Shown: positions 48,524 through 57,786 of the stretch, one piece after another
How positions within the stretch are numbered: the first letter of the stretch is position 1
How the letters are laid out: each line of letters starts with the position of its first letter
NCBI RefSeq assembly: GCF_002926165.1
Contig: NZ_MAGP01000086.1
Location: 35,640 to 99,639 of the forward strand
Direction: 5' to 3'
DNA: 64,000 nucleotides
DNA from: Micromonospora chalcea
GTDB taxonomy: Bacteria > Actinomycetota > Actinomycetes > Mycobacteriales > Micromonosporaceae
Notes under the pieces: generated by a model
The model's input: only the letters and a program-made list of their open reading frames with translations
Told to the model about the DNA's origin: nothing
Databases searched by the model: none
Made by a program: the position numbers and the translations under genes

Positions 48524-48972
48524 GGCAGGATCACCCGGCTCTGTTCGGGGGCGGTGGGGTCGGCCAGTGGCGGCAGCGGGCGGGCGACGGTGCTCGACGG
48601 CCCGGCGAGTGCCCGTTCGACGTCGGTGACCCGTGCGGAGGAGAACGCGTCGGCGTCGCCGTAGTGGTTGGCGATCCGGCCGGCGGCGTCGGCGAGCCGG
48701 CCGGTGGCGGGTGCCAGGTCCCACACGGCGCTGACCGCTGCCGTCTGGGTGTCGTGGTGGGCCTGGAGGAAATGGACCAGCTCGATGAAGGCGTCGGCCG
48801 GGTTCGGCACCGGGGCCCTCATGTCGTCGGCGATGTACGACAGATGCGGCGAGTAGTTGCGCGTCACCTCGTCCTGGAGGCGGTCGGCGAACTCCCGCAT
48901 CTGTCGGATGTCGGCCTCGATGCCGCCGTAGCCGCGCAGCCAGCCGGCTGGCTGGTTGTCCTCCGGGATCAT
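48520..48972 (-). CDS. WXG100/ESX-like small helical protein (probable T7SS substrate)
   Basis: 150-aa helical protein without signal peptide: GGIEADIRQMREFADRLQDEV at the start and a second helix ending VSAVWDLAPATGRLADAAGRIA. The pattern (two long amphipathic helices) resembles actinobacterial T7SS target proteins, though the exact WXG triplet is not visible. AGGAGG lies 5 nt before the ATG. First gene of the trio with the PPE-like protein and mycosin; the T7SS ATPase and membrane core are not in the window. Confidence 0.6.
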   Translation of the reverse strand: MIPEDNQPAGWLRGYGGIEADIRQMREFADRLQDEVTRNYSPHLSYIADDMRAPVPNPADAFIELVHFLQAHHDTQTAAVSAVWDLAPATGRLADAAGRIANHYGDADAFSSARVTDVERALAGPSSTVARPLPPLADPTAPEQSRVILP

Positions 48973-49072
48973 CGGAGCCTCCTGCCCGTCACCACACGGT
49001 TTCCCTGAGTGAGGTTAGTGGCTCAACGTGGATCCCGGCAGCCCCGCCCGGCGCCGCGGGTGGAACCAGACG

Positions 49073-49285
49073 TCAGCGGGGCAGGCCGGAGGCCCGCCAC
49101 GCGCCGGCGCCGGCGACCGGGCCGGCGAGGGCGGGACGTGCGCTGCGCGCCCACTGCGACACGGGGGCCGGCGTGGCGGCCTGGGCCGGGCGGGTACGCA
49201 CCATGATCGCGCCGACCAGAGCGGCCAGCTCCTCGGCGGTGGGCACGCCGCGGACGATCCGGAACAGCGGCTCTTCGGCAGACAT
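49073..49285 (-). CDS. accE: Acyl-CoA carboxylase epsilon subunit
   Basis: 70-aa protein starting SAEEPLFRIVRGVPTAEELAALVGAI, the typical AccE/PccE N-terminus, followed by WARSARPALAGP. The small subunit bridges and activates alpha and beta carboxylase subunits. The ATG at 49285 follows TACCCT by 6 nt (leaderless). In other actinobacteria accE sits directly beside pccB; here pccB is ~7 kb away. The divergent kinase gene begins 92 nt away. Confidence 0.85.
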   Translation of the reverse strand: MSAEEPLFRIVRGVPTAEELAALVGAIMVRTRPAQAATPAPVSQWARSARPALAGPVAGAGAWRASGLPR

Positions 49286-49376
49286 GCCCCAAGGGTAACC
49301 GTCACGAATTCGACCTTCGCCGTACAGTGGCGTGCCGACGGTGTAGGCGTCGCAGCGGCCGGGTACGGTTTCTGCG

Positions 49377-51362
49377 ATGTCGAACGCGCTCCCCCAACTC
49401 GTCGCCGACCGGTACCGGCTTATCACGCCGCTCGGTCAGGGCGGCATGGGCCGCGTCTGGAAGGCGCGGGACGAGGTGCTGCACCGGGACGTGGCCATCA
49501 AGGAACTGGTCCCGCCGCCCGGCCTCACCCCGGAGGAGCGCCGCGAGATGCGCGAGCGCTCGCTGCGGGAGGCGCGGGCGATCGCCCGGCTCAACAACGT
49601 CAACGTGGTCCGCATCTTCGACGTGCTGCGCACCGACGGCGATCCGTGGATCGTCATGGAGTACGTGGCGTCGAAGTCGTTGCAGGACACCATCGCCGAG
49701 GACGGTCCGGTCTCGTCGGCCAAGGCGGTCGAGATCGGCCTCGGCGTGCTGAACGCGCTGAAGGCCGCGCACAAGGCGGGCATCATGCACCGCGATGTCA
49801 AGCCGGGCAACGTGCTGCTCGGCGAGGACGGCCGCGTGGTGCTCACCGACTTCGGCCTGGCCACGATTCCCGGCGACCCGAACGTGACGCGCACCGGCAT
49901 GGTGCTCGGTTCGCCCGCGTACATCTCGCCGGAGCGTGCGCGGGACGGCACGGCCGGGCCGGAGGCCGACCTCTGGTCGCTCGGCGCCACGCTCTACGCG
50001 GCGGTCGAGGGCAAGTCGCCGTACGCGCGTCCGTCGGCGATCGCCACGCTGGCCGCGCTCGCCACCGAGCCGCTGCCGCCGCCGCGCAACGCCGGGCCGC
50101 TCAAGCCGGTGCTCCAGGGCCTGCTGCGCAAGGACCCGGACGAGCGGATCACCGCCGAGGTGGCGGAGCGCATGCTGCGCAAGGCCGCCGGTCGCCGGGC
50201 CAAGGGCATTTCACTGCTGGACGGCGTACGCCGGCCGGGGCCGAACGGTCCGCGCGTGCCGCGCCCGCCGCTGGTGCCGGCGCCGCGCCCGGCCGACCAG
50301 GCCGAGCGCGCGGCGACCTCGGTCTCCGGGGCCGCCACCGGGGGTACGGCCGCAGCCGTCGACCCGACGGCGAAGGTGGCGGCGCCCACCTCGGACGCCG
50401 GCCCGACGGCGAAGGTGGCTCCGCCGGCCGCCGATCCGACCACCAAGCTCGACCCGGCGCCCTCCACCGACGAGACCCGGGTGGACGACGAGGCCCCTGT
50501 CGACGGCGTCGACCCGGCGCTGGACGAGACGCGGCTCGACGGCGAGCCGGTCACCGACGCCCCGGCGCCGGTCAGCCCGGCCGTGACCGGCTCCGCACCG
50601 GTCAGCCCGGCTCCGGTGCAGGAGGCGCAGTCGACCGGCCGGGCCACGGTGCTGCCGGTCGAGAAGTCCGCGCCCAACCGGCGCAACCTGCTGATCGGCG
50701 CGCTGGTACTGCTGCTGCTGGTCGGTCTGGTGGTGGCCGTGCCGCTGCTGAACAACGGTGACGACGGCGACGGCGGTCAGCCGACGGCCGGCACCTCCGC
50801 GTCGGCGGCGCCGCCGCCCGCGGCGAGCGAGAGCGCGTCCCCGAGCGCCCCGGCGACCAGCGCGTCGGCCAGCCCCACGCCGTCGGCCAGCCCGTCGGCG
50901 TCCGGGGCCGCGTTGCCGGCCGGCTGGCGCCTCTACACCGGCCCGAACGGCTTCAAGGTGCCGATCCCGAACGGTTTCGAGGCGCGGGTCCGCAGCGACA
51001 ACGTCGTGCTCTATGAGGTCGGTGGCGCTCGGCGAGTGCTGTTCATCCAGTGGACGCCGAACCCGAAGAAGGACGCGTACGCGGACTGGAAGAGCCAGGA
51101 GTCGAGCCGGCGCAACTTCGTGCGCAACTACAAACTGGTCGGCATCACCAAGTGCGACCCCTACTTCCGCACCTGCGCCGACTGGGACTGGCTGGAGACG
51201 CGCAACGGCGACACCCGCTTCCACGTCCGCAACCGTGGTGTGGCGACCGCCAGCAACCGGGGCTTCGCGCTGCGCTGGGAGGTCCCGGCGAAGGACTGGG
51301 ACGCCAACCTGGCGAACTGGGAGATCATCACCAAGGGCTTCGTGCCGGACCGTCAGAACTGA
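49377..51362 (+). CDS. Transmembrane serine/threonine protein kinase
   Basis: 661-aa PknB-type kinase. Kinase domain is about 12-270 with GQGGMG, VAIKE, HRDVKPGN (near 138) and DFG (near 159). An acidic/Pro-rich linker follows with multiple DPTAKV-like and DETR-like motifs that could be phosphosites, one membrane helix near 438-458, and an extracellular Ser/Pro/Ala stretch and domain ending at FVPDRQN. The ATG is leaderless (TACGGT, 7 nt). Similar overall to the kinase at 14.1 kb. Substrates unknown. Confidence 0.93.
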   Translation: MSNALPQLVADRYRLITPLGQGGMGRVWKARDEVLHRDVAIKELVPPPGLTPEERREMRERSLREARAIARLNNVNVVRIFDVLRTDGDPWIVMEYVASKSLQDTIAEDGPVSSAKAVEIGLGVLNALKAAHKAGIMHRDVKPGNVLLGEDGRVVLTDFGLATIPGDPNVTRTGMVLGSPAYISPERARDGTAGPEADLWSLGATLYAAVEGKSPYARPSAIATLAALATEPLPPPRNAGPLKPVLQGLLRKDPDERITAEVAERMLRKAAGRRAKGISLLDGVRRPGPNGPRVPRPPLVPAPRPADQAERAATSVSGAATGGTAAAVDPTAKVAAPTSDAGPTAKVAPPAADPTTKLDPAPSTDETRVDDEAPVDGVDPALDETRLDGEPVTDAPAPVSPAVTGSAPVSPAPVQEAQSTGRATVLPVEKSAPNRRNLLIGALVLLLLVGLVVAVPLLNNGDDGDGGQPTAGTSASAAPPPAASESASPSAPATSASASPTPSASPSASGAALPAGWRLYTGPNGFKVPIPNGFEARVRSDNVVLYEVGGARRVLFIQWTPNPKKDAYADWKSQESSRRNFVRNYKLVGITKCDPYFRTCADWDWLETRNGDTRFHVRNRGVATASNRGFALRWEVPAKDWDANLANWEIITKGFVPDRQN

Positions 51363-51449
51363 CCGGGAATCCCGCCGGTCACGAAACTCGCTCGCATGGC
51401 TTTCCGTCCTCGGGGGTATGAATCCTCCGACGACGGAAGGAGGCGCGAC

Positions 51450-51656
51450 ATGGGTTACCGACGCAGGGACACCGGCCCGCGGCTGGCACTGTGGATGCTC
51501 GTTGCGCTCGGCGACGTCGTGCTGCTCCTGATCGCCGCCGGCCTGTCCGCGCCGGTCGCGGTCCTCGGTGTGCTGACCCTCACGATCGCGGGTGTGGCGG
51601 CGTGGCGCTGGATGCGCCGGACGCCCGTGCCGGCCTCCGCGCGCCGCAGAGCCTGA
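51450..51656 (+). CDS. Small two-helix membrane protein
   Basis: 68-aa protein with an Arg-rich start (GYRRRDTGPR), two membrane helices and a basic end WRWMRRTPVPASARRRA. AAGGAGG before the ATG supports it as real. Follows the kinase by 87 nt, so it may be cotranscribed. No known family recognised. Confidence 0.65.
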   Translation: MGYRRRDTGPRLALWMLVALGDVVLLLIAAGLSAPVAVLGVLTLTIAGVAAWRWMRRTPVPASARRRA

Positions 51657-51669
51657 GCCACGTACGACG

Positions 51670-51710
51670 CGACAGTGGGACCGCCTCGCACGGAGGCGGT
51701 CCCACTGTCG
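51670..51710. terminator. Bidirectional terminator hairpin, 18-bp stem
   Basis: CGACAGTGGGACCGCCTC (51670-51687) and its exact complement (51693-51710) with a 5-nt loop, between the convergent small membrane gene and the lysozyme gene. The strongest hairpin in this part of the window. Confidence 0.9.
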
Positions 51711-51722
51711 TAAGCCGGTGGA

Positions 51723-52475
51723 TCAGGTGTTGTTGGCCAGGGCGATCAGCCGGCTGCGGTCGCCGTTCCAGTAGTTGCGGTCCACGTTGCCGCTGATCCC
51801 GGAGACGGAGCCGGTGCTCGTGTACTGCCAGAAGCTGTAGAACGGAGCGCCGGCCGGCAGGGTGCCGGGCGAGCTGGCCCAGCGGGCGATCCACAGCGGG
51901 TGGTTGGCCCACGGGCCGCTCCAGCTGCCGGTGCACTGGTTCCACCAGCTCGTCGTGGTGTAGATGACCGCGTACCGGCCGGTGCGGGAGCGGTAGGTGT
52001 TGAGGAAGTCCTGGACCCAGTTGCGCATGCCGGTGGTGCTCAGGCCGTAGCAGTAGCCGCCGCTGTACGGGTTGCCCTCCAGGTCCAGCGCGGCGGGCAG
52101 CGTACGGCTGTCGGCGGACCAGGCGCCGCCGTTGCTGGCCAGGTAGTTGGCCTGGGTGGAACCGGCGGAGATGTTCGGCCGGGCGAAGTGGTAGGCCCCG
52201 CGGATCACCCCGGCGTTGTACGCGTTGACGTAGTTCGCGTTGAAGTTCGGGTCCTTGTAGCTCGTGCCCTCGGTGGCCTTGATGAAGGCGAACTGGATGC
52301 CCGCGTTGCGCACGCTGGTCCAGTTGATGCTGCCCTGGTAACGGGAGACGTCGATCCCGGGCGTGGTCGCGGCGGCGGCCGGTCCGGCGGTCGCCACGAG
52401 GGCCACGGCCGCGGTGGCGGCGGCGGCCAGGCCGGCAGCGAGGAGCCGGCGTACGGAGAGTCTGGTACGGGCCAT
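51723..52475 (-). CDS. Secreted GH25 lysozyme (1,4-beta-N-acetylmuramidase)
   Basis: 250-aa protein with a Sec/Tat-like signal peptide (RTRLSVRRLLAAGLAAAA, cleavage near AAA-ATTPG), then a GH25 domain: GIDVSRYQGSINW, FIKATEGTSYKD, GAYHFARP, catalytic-type DLEGN and YTTTSWWNQC near the end. Secreted muramidase, possibly used in cell-wall turnover or against other bacteria. GGAGG 5 nt before the ATG. Confidence 0.93.
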   Translation of the reverse strand: MARTRLSVRRLLAAGLAAAATAAVALVATAGPAAAATTPGIDVSRYQGSINWTSVRNAGIQFAFIKATEGTSYKDPNFNANYVNAYNAGVIRGAYHFARPNISAGSTQANYLASNGGAWSADSRTLPAALDLEGNPYSGGYCYGLSTTGMRNWVQDFLNTYRSRTGRYAVIYTTTSWWNQCTGSWSGPWANHPLWIARWASSPGTLPAGAPFYSFWQYTSTGSVSGISGNVDRNYWNGDRSRLIALANNT

Positions 52476-52603
52476 GGTTGCCTCCAGAGGGACGTCCGTT
52501 TATTGACGCCCATCTTTGGAGCTTAGTGCCCTAGATCGCAATAGGGAGCAAGGAAATTTTCATCGACGCCTATCGTTCGCCCAGGTGGCGCGTCGTTTGC
52601 GGA

Positions 52604-52783
52604 TCAGCGGAGCGCGCTCGGGTCCATCGCCCAGCGGAACGGCTCGGTGACACTGAGCGTCTCACCCGCCTTGGCCACCGCGTCCTCGACGTAGTGCGCG
52701 CCGTCGAGCCGGTGCAGCCGCAGCGAGTGGCTGTCGCCGTCCTGCTCGTGCGAGCTGTAGGGCTCCAAGCGAGCTGCGCTCAC
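52604..52783 (-). CDS. Short protein resembling the C-terminus of Uma2-family proteins
   Basis: 59-aa protein. SLRLHRLDGAHYVEDAV and GETLSVTEPFRWAMDPSAL match the last part of Uma2/DUF820 nuclease-fold proteins (~190 aa). The catalytic PD-(D/E)xK core is missing. GGAGGTGAGG stands before the GTG at 52783, so it may be expressed as a small protein; equally it may be a decayed remnant. No upstream fragment of the gene was seen. Confidence 0.5.
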   Translation of the reverse strand: MSAARLEPYSSHEQDGDSHSLRLHRLDGAHYVEDAVAKAGETLSVTEPFRWAMDPSALR

Positions 52784-52882
52784 CGACCTCACCTCCGCTC
52801 CGGCGCCTCGTCCGATCAGTCTCACACTCTATGAGACTCGGCCGGTCGAACGACACGGCTCGGGCCGGTAGGCTCCCCGCCC

Positions 52883-53626
52883 ATGCCCCTGATCGACGGC
52901 CTCACCACGCTCTGGGACACGCTGACGAGCGCCCAGCCGGACCCGCCGCCGCTGCTGGTGGTGCTCACCGCCGTGGTCGCGCTCGCCGTGGTCGCCACCC
53001 GGCTGCCGTGGCGGATCGCCCGGAACGCGGTCACCATCGCGCACGAGGGCGGCCACGCGCTCGTCGCGCGGCTCACCGGCCGCCGGCTGCACGGCATCCG
53101 GCTGCACTCGGACACCTCCGGGCTGACGCTCTCCGCCGGCCGCCCCACCGGGCCGGGGATGATCCTCACGCTGCTCGCCGGGTACGTCGCGCCGTCGCTG
53201 CTCGGCCTCGGCGGCGCGTGGCTGCTGGCCGGGAACCGGATCACGTTGCTGCTGTGGCTGGCGGTGGCGCTGCTGCTGGCCATGCTGGTGATGATCCGCA
53301 ACCTGTTCGGCGTGCTCTCGCTGCTTGTCACCGGCGGCGTGGTGCTCGCCGTCTCCTGGTACACCTCGCCCGAGGTGCAGGCCGCGTTCGCCTGGACGTC
53401 GGTCTGGTTCCTGCTGCTCGGCGGCGTACGACCGGTGTTCGAGCTGCACCGGCAACGCGCCCGGGGCCGGATGCCGCAGTCCGACGCCGACCAGCTCGCC
53501 CGGCTCACGCCGTTCCCGGCGCTGTTCTGGGTGGGCGTGTTCCTGCTGGTCAGCGTGGGCGCGCTGGTGGTCGGCGCGCTGCTGCTGGCCGGTCCGATCC
53601 TGGCCGACGCGGGGCTCACCGCTTGA
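52883..53626 (+). CDS. M50-family membrane zinc metallopeptidase
   Basis: 247-aa protein with about six membrane helices and the zinc motif HEGGH (H54, E55, H58) in the first one, as in M50B site-2 proteases of actinobacteria. The ATG follows TAGGCT by 8 nt (leaderless). Site-2-type proteases cut membrane-bound regulators; a possible client is the anti-sigma-like protein encoded 1.6 kb downstream (inference). Cotranscription with the next gene is uncertain: the reductase has its own promoter-like box. Confidence 0.8.
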   Translation: MPLIDGLTTLWDTLTSAQPDPPPLLVVLTAVVALAVVATRLPWRIARNAVTIAHEGGHALVARLTGRRLHGIRLHSDTSGLTLSAGRPTGPGMILTLLAGYVAPSLLGLGGAWLLAGNRITLLLWLAVALLLAMLVMIRNLFGVLSLLVTGGVVLAVSWYTSPEVQAAFAWTSVWFLLLGGVRPVFELHRQRARGRMPQSDADQLARLTPFPALFWVGVFLLVSVGALVVGALLLAGPILADAGLTA

Positions 53627-53675
53627 CAAGCGGCGTATCCGGCGGGCGAGGCCACATAGGGGCAGAATCGGACCC

Positions 53676-54659
53676 GTGCGATACGTGATCATCGGAGCGG
53701 GCGCGGTCGGCGGCACCATCGGCGTACTCCTGGCCGACGCCGGCCACGACGTGACGCTCGTGGCCCGCGGCGCGCATCTGGACGCGCTGCGGGAGCGGGG
53801 TCTGACGCTGCGCACGCCGGAGCGTGAGGTCACCGGCCGGCTGCCGGCGGTGGCGGCGCCGGACGGCCCGCCCCTGCCGGCCGACACCGTGCTGGTGCTC
53901 ACCGTGAAGTCGCAGGACACCGTGGCGGCGCTGACGGCGTGGGCGGACGCGCCGGTCGAGGGCGGCGGAACGGCGGGCGAACGGCTGCCGGTCGTGCTGG
54001 CCCAGAACGGCGTGGCGAACGAGCCGGCCGCGCTGCGGCGCTTCGCCCGCGTACACCCGGTGTGCGTGTGGCTGCCCGCCACCCACCTGGAACCGGGCCT
54101 GGTGGTCGCCAACGGGCATCCGCACCCGGGCATGCTGCACATCGGCCGCTACCCGAGCGGCGCCGACGACGCCAGCCGGGCGGTCGCCGCCGACCTGACC
54201 TCCGCCGGGTTCGTCGCGCCGGTGCGCGACGACGTGATGCGCTGGAAGTACGGCAAGCTGCTCGCCAACCTCGGCAACGGCCTCCAGGCGCTGCTCGGCC
54301 GGGGCGTGCCCGAAGCCCTGTCGAAGCGGGTACGCGCCGAGGGCGAGGCGGCGCTCGCCGCCGCCGGCATCGCGCACACCACAGTCGAGGAGGAGGCCGC
54401 CGAGCGCGGTGACCTGGTGTCGCACCGGCCCGTCGGCGGCGAGGAGCGCTCCGGCGGTTCCACCTGGCAGAGCCTGGCCCGGGGCGCGGGCTCGGTCGAG
54501 ACCGACCACCTCAACGGCGAGATCGTGCTGCTCGGGCGCCTGCACGGCGTACCCACCCCGGCCAACGCGGCGGTGCAGACCGCCGTCCGCCGGGCCGTCC
54601 GCGACCGGATCCCGGCCGGCGGCTTCCCGCTCGGCGAACTCGAGAAAATGATCGGCTGA
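53676..54659 (+). CDS. 2-dehydropantoate 2-reductase family protein
   Basis: 327-aa NADP-dependent reductase: GAGAVGG (7-13), TVKSQDT and the C-terminal domain with RWKYGKLLANLGN and the HLNGEIVLLGR region. This is the ApbA/PanE fold. PanE makes pantoate for CoA, but the family includes many non-PanE members, so the symbol is not assigned. The GTG follows CAGAAT by 7 nt (leaderless). Confidence 0.85.
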   Translation: MRYVIIGAGAVGGTIGVLLADAGHDVTLVARGAHLDALRERGLTLRTPEREVTGRLPAVAAPDGPPLPADTVLVLTVKSQDTVAALTAWADAPVEGGGTAGERLPVVLAQNGVANEPAALRRFARVHPVCVWLPATHLEPGLVVANGHPHPGMLHIGRYPSGADDASRAVAADLTSAGFVAPVRDDVMRWKYGKLLANLGNGLQALLGRGVPEALSKRVRAEGEAALAAAGIAHTTVEEEAAERGDLVSHRPVGGEERSGGSTWQSLARGAGSVETDHLNGEIVLLGRLHGVPTPANAAVQTAVRRAVRDRIPAGGFPLGELEKMIG

Positions 54660-54721
54660 GCGGGCAACCGCACCAGGCACGCCAGGCGTGTCCCCTGCGA
54701 CCGTCACTCGGGAGGTAGCAG

Positions 54722-55222
54722 GTGCCGGACGTCGACGGATTCGACGAGTTCTACCGGGGCAGCCGACAGCGGCTGCTCGGCTTCGTCTACGTGCTCACCG
54801 GCGACCTCGCCGAGGCGCAGGACGCCGTGCAGGAGGCGTACATCCGGGCCTGGCAGCGGTGGTCCACAGTGCGCGGATACGACGACCCGGAGGCATGGGT
54901 GCGGGTGGTGGCGAGCCGGATCGCGGTGAGCCGCTGGCGCAGCCTGCGCAGCCGGGCGCGTGCCTATCTGCGCCATGGCGCCGAGGAGAGCATGCCGGCG
55001 CCGAGCACCGACACGGTCGAGGTGGTGGCCGCGTTGCGGCGGCTGCCCGAGGAGCAACGCGTCGCTCTCGCGCTGTACTACCTGCTCGGCATGCCGGTCG
55101 CCGAGGTGGCCCGGGAGACCGAGGCCCCGGTCGGCACCGTCAAGGCCCGGCTGTCCCGGGGCCGAGCCGCCCTGGCCGAACTGCTCGCGGTAGTGGATCT
55201 GGAGGAGCCCGCCGATGCGTGA
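54722..55222 (+). CDS. ECF RNA polymerase sigma factor (SigE/SCO-type family)
   Basis: 166-aa sigma-70 factor: region 2 FDEFYRGSRQRLLGFVYVLTGDLAEAQDAVQEAYIRAWQRW (about 7-48), region 4 LPEEQRVALALYYLLGMPVAEVARETEAPVGTVKARLSRGR (about 110-150). The GTG has GGGAGG 6 nt upstream. The next gene starts within its last codons and encodes a membrane protein probably acting as its anti-sigma partner. Stimulus unknown. Confidence 0.92.
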   Translation: MPDVDGFDEFYRGSRQRLLGFVYVLTGDLAEAQDAVQEAYIRAWQRWSTVRGYDDPEAWVRVVASRIAVSRWRSLRSRARAYLRHGAEESMPAPSTDTVEVVAALRRLPEEQRVALALYYLLGMPVAEVARETEAPVGTVKARLSRGRAALAELLAVVDLEEPADA

Positions 55223-56087
55223 CGACGACCTGGCGTTCATCGACGTGATGCAGCGGGACCTGCGCAACGTCCGCTGGGCGGAACCGGCCGAGCTGCGGGA
55301 ACGTGCCCGGCGCCGCAGCCGCCGCACGGTGGCCGCCGCGGCGGTGGCGGTGCTCGCACTCACCTCCGGGGCCGCGTTCGTGGCCTCCGGGCGTGCCGCC
55401 TCACCGGCGCGGGCCCCGGTCGCCGCCAATCCGTCGGCGACGCCGTGGAGCGCCACGGAGGTGCCCGCCGAGGCGCTGCTGCAACCGTCCGACGTGCGGC
55501 CGGCCGGCACCACGCCGTGGAACGACTCCGGCCTCGACGAGGAGATCCAGCTGGACAAGATGCTGGAGGTCTGCCGGCAGGAGCAGGGCCTGCGGACGGA
55601 GTGGGTGAAGTCCCGCTACTCGCGGTCGGTGACCCTCCTGCGGAAGCGGCCGGGCGCCGGTGACCAGTCGGCCCCGCAGGCGGTGGTCCTGCAGGATGTG
55701 CACCGGCTGGCGCCGCAGGACGGCGAGCGGCTCTTCGACGAGCTGCCCGAGCTGCTCGCGCCCTGCCGCACGTGGCGGTTCACCGGCCCGGTGGAGTTGA
55801 AGGGCAAGCGGGTCCAGGCGGAGGTCGTCCACTCCTGGCAGACGGTCGACAGCGGCTTCGCCGGCGACGAGTCGGTGCTCGTGCGGCACGCCGTCGGGCA
55901 GGGCCGGCGGCTGGACACCGGGGCGCGGCTCGGTGACGGGACCCCGCCGAAGGAGCAGGTGGTGGTGCGGGTCGGTGACCTCGTCACGGTGCTGAGCACC
56001 GGACCGGGCGGCGACGAGGTGACACTGCGGGACCTGGCCCGGGTCGCGGCCGAGCGGCTGTGCCGCGCCACGAACCCGGGCTGCTGA
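55215..56087 (+). CDS. Membrane-anchored protein, candidate anti-sigma partner
   Basis: 290-aa protein: a short N-terminal cytoplasmic segment with AELRERARRRSRR, one membrane helix (about 38-58) and an extracellular domain of ~220 residues. Starts 8 nt before the sigma-factor stop (overlap). No known anti-sigma fold (no ZAS motif) can be seen, so anti-sigma function is inferred from context only. Two Cys pairs (C-EVCRQE and LLAPCRTW region; CRATNPGC) may form extracellular disulfides. Confidence 0.65.
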   Translation: MRDDDLAFIDVMQRDLRNVRWAEPAELRERARRRSRRTVAAAAVAVLALTSGAAFVASGRAASPARAPVAANPSATPWSATEVPAEALLQPSDVRPAGTTPWNDSGLDEEIQLDKMLEVCRQEQGLRTEWVKSRYSRSVTLLRKRPGAGDQSAPQAVVLQDVHRLAPQDGERLFDELPELLAPCRTWRFTGPVELKGKRVQAEVVHSWQTVDSGFAGDESVLVRHAVGQGRRLDTGARLGDGTPPKEQVVVRVGDLVTVLSTGPGGDEVTLRDLARVAAERLCRATNPGC

Positions 56088-56091
56088 CGCC

Positions 56092-56123
56092 GGTGCCCCC
56101 GCCACCGAGGCGGCGGGGGCACC
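56092..56123. terminator. Bidirectional terminator between the sigma operon and pccB
   Basis: 12-bp stem GGTGCCCCCGCC / GGCGGGGGCACC (56092-56103 and 56112-56123) with an 8-nt loop, between convergent stops. Confidence 0.8.
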
Positions 56124-56130
56124 CGACGTA

Positions 56131-57714
56131 CTACAGCGGGATGTTGCCGTGCTTCTTCGGCGGCAGCGTCTCGCGCTTGGTCCGCAGCACCCGCAGCGCC
56201 CGCACGATCTGGGTACGCGTCTCGTGCGGCGGGATCACGCCGTCCACGTAGCCGCGCTCGGCGGCGATGTACGGGTTGGCGAGCGTGTCCTCGTACTCGG
56301 CGATCTTCTCGGCCCGGACCGCGGCCGGGTCCTCGGCGTTCGCCAGCTCCGAGCGGTAGAGGATGTTCACCGCGCCCTGCGCGCCCATCACCGCGATCTG
56401 TGCGGTCGGCCAGGCGAAGTTCAGGTCGGCGCCGAGGTGCTTGGAGCCCATCACGTCGTACGCGCCGCCGTACGCCTTGCGGGTGATGACTGTGACCTTC
56501 GGGACGGTGGCCTCGGCGTACGCGTAGATGAGCTTCGCGCCGCGCCGGATGATGCCGTCCCACTCCTGGCCGGTGCCGGGCAGGAAGCCGGGCACGTCCA
56601 CGAAGGTGAGCACCGGGACGTTGAACGCGTCGCAGGTGCGCACGAACCGGGCCGCCTTCTCCGACGCGGCGATGTCGAGCGTGCCGGCGAACTGCATCGG
56701 CTGGTTCGCCACCACGCCCACCGGGCGCCCCTCGACGCGACCGAAACCGACCACCATGTTCTGCGCGTACAGCGGCTGCACCTCGAGGAACTCGCCGTCG
56801 TCGAGCACGTGCTCGATGACCCGGTGCATGTCGTACGGCTGGTTGGCCGAGTCCGGGATCAGCGTGTCCAGCTCCCGGTCCTCATCCGTGACGTCGAGGA
56901 TCGCGGGCGCGTCGAACACCGGCGGCTCGTCCAGGTTGTTCGACGGCAGGTACGACAGCAGCGCCTTGACGTACTCGATCGCGTCCTCCTCGTCGGTGCC
57001 GAGGTAGTGCGCGTTGCCGCTGCGGGTGTTGTGGGTACGGGCGCCGCCCAGCTCCTCCATGCCGACGTCCTCGCCGGTGACCGTCTTGATCACGTCGGGG
57101 CCGGTGATGAACATGTGCGAGGTCTGGTCGACCATGACGGTGAAGTCGGTGACCGCCGGGGAGTAGACGGCGCCGCCCGCGCACGGGCCCATGATCAGCG
57201 AGATCTGCGGGATGACGCCGCTGGCCCGCACGTTGCGGAAGAAGATCTCGCCGTAGAGCCCGAGGGACGTGACGCCCTCCTGGATCCGCGCGCCGCCGGA
57301 GTCGTTGATGCCGACGACCGGGCACCCGATCTTCATGGCGAGGTCCATCAGCTTGACGATCTTCTCGCCGAAGACCTCGCCGAGGGAGCCGCCGAAGACG
57401 GTGAAGTCCTGCGAGAAGACGCAGACCTGCCGGCCGTCCACGGTGCCGTAGCCGGTCACCACGCCGTCCCCGTACGGGCGGGTCTTCTCCAGCCCGAAGT
57501 TGGTCGAGCGGTGCCGGGCGAACTCGTCCAGCTCGACGAACGATCCCTCGTCGAGGAGCATCTCGATCCGCTCGCGGGCGGTCTTCTTGCCCCGCGCGTG
57601 CTGCTTCTCGACCGCGCGTGCCGACCCGGCGTGCACCGCCTCGTCGAGCCGTCGCTCCAGGTCCGCCAGCTTGCCGGCGGTCGTGTGGATGTTGAACCCG
57701 GTCTCGGTAGTCAC
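56131..57714 (-). CDS. pccB: Propionyl-CoA carboxylase beta chain (carboxyltransferase)
   Basis: 527-aa carboxyltransferase with an N-terminal half ([28 protein letters not shown]) and a C-terminal half ([31 protein letters not shown]). Asp420 in GGAYDVMG is the residue that selects propionyl-CoA in S. coelicolor PccB (Ile in acetyl-CoA-using AccB), so propionyl-CoA carboxylation to methylmalonyl-CoA is the likely reaction. The GTG follows TATATT by 6 nt (leaderless). Divergent from birA, with accE and accA elsewhere in the window. Confidence 0.95.
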   Translation of the reverse strand: MTTETGFNIHTTAGKLADLERRLDEAVHAGSARAVEKQHARGKKTARERIEMLLDEGSFVELDEFARHRSTNFGLEKTRPYGDGVVTGYGTVDGRQVCVFSQDFTVFGGSLGEVFGEKIVKLMDLAMKIGCPVVGINDSGGARIQEGVTSLGLYGEIFFRNVRASGVIPQISLIMGPCAGGAVYSPAVTDFTVMVDQTSHMFITGPDVIKTVTGEDVGMEELGGARTHNTRSGNAHYLGTDEEDAIEYVKALLSYLPSNNLDEPPVFDAPAILDVTDEDRELDTLIPDSANQPYDMHRVIEHVLDDGEFLEVQPLYAQNMVVGFGRVEGRPVGVVANQPMQFAGTLDIAASEKAARFVRTCDAFNVPVLTFVDVPGFLPGTGQEWDGIIRRGAKLIYAYAEATVPKVTVITRKAYGGAYDVMGSKHLGADLNFAWPTAQIAVMGAQGAVNILYRSELANAEDPAAVRAEKIAEYEDTLANPYIAAERGYVDGVIPPHETRTQIVRALRVLRTKRETLPPKKHGNIPL

Positions 57715-57786
57715 CCGTGGAATATAACGATGGTTCAGGTGTCTGAGGCTGTGCAGTACGCCTCATCCGGGCCGTAGGCTGGCGTG

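Noticed and set aside
53325..53675. Upstream extension of the reductase frame into the M50 gene
   Set aside because: Cys/Ser/Arg-rich and out of frame with M50; the GTG at 53676 with a -10 box fits the family start.
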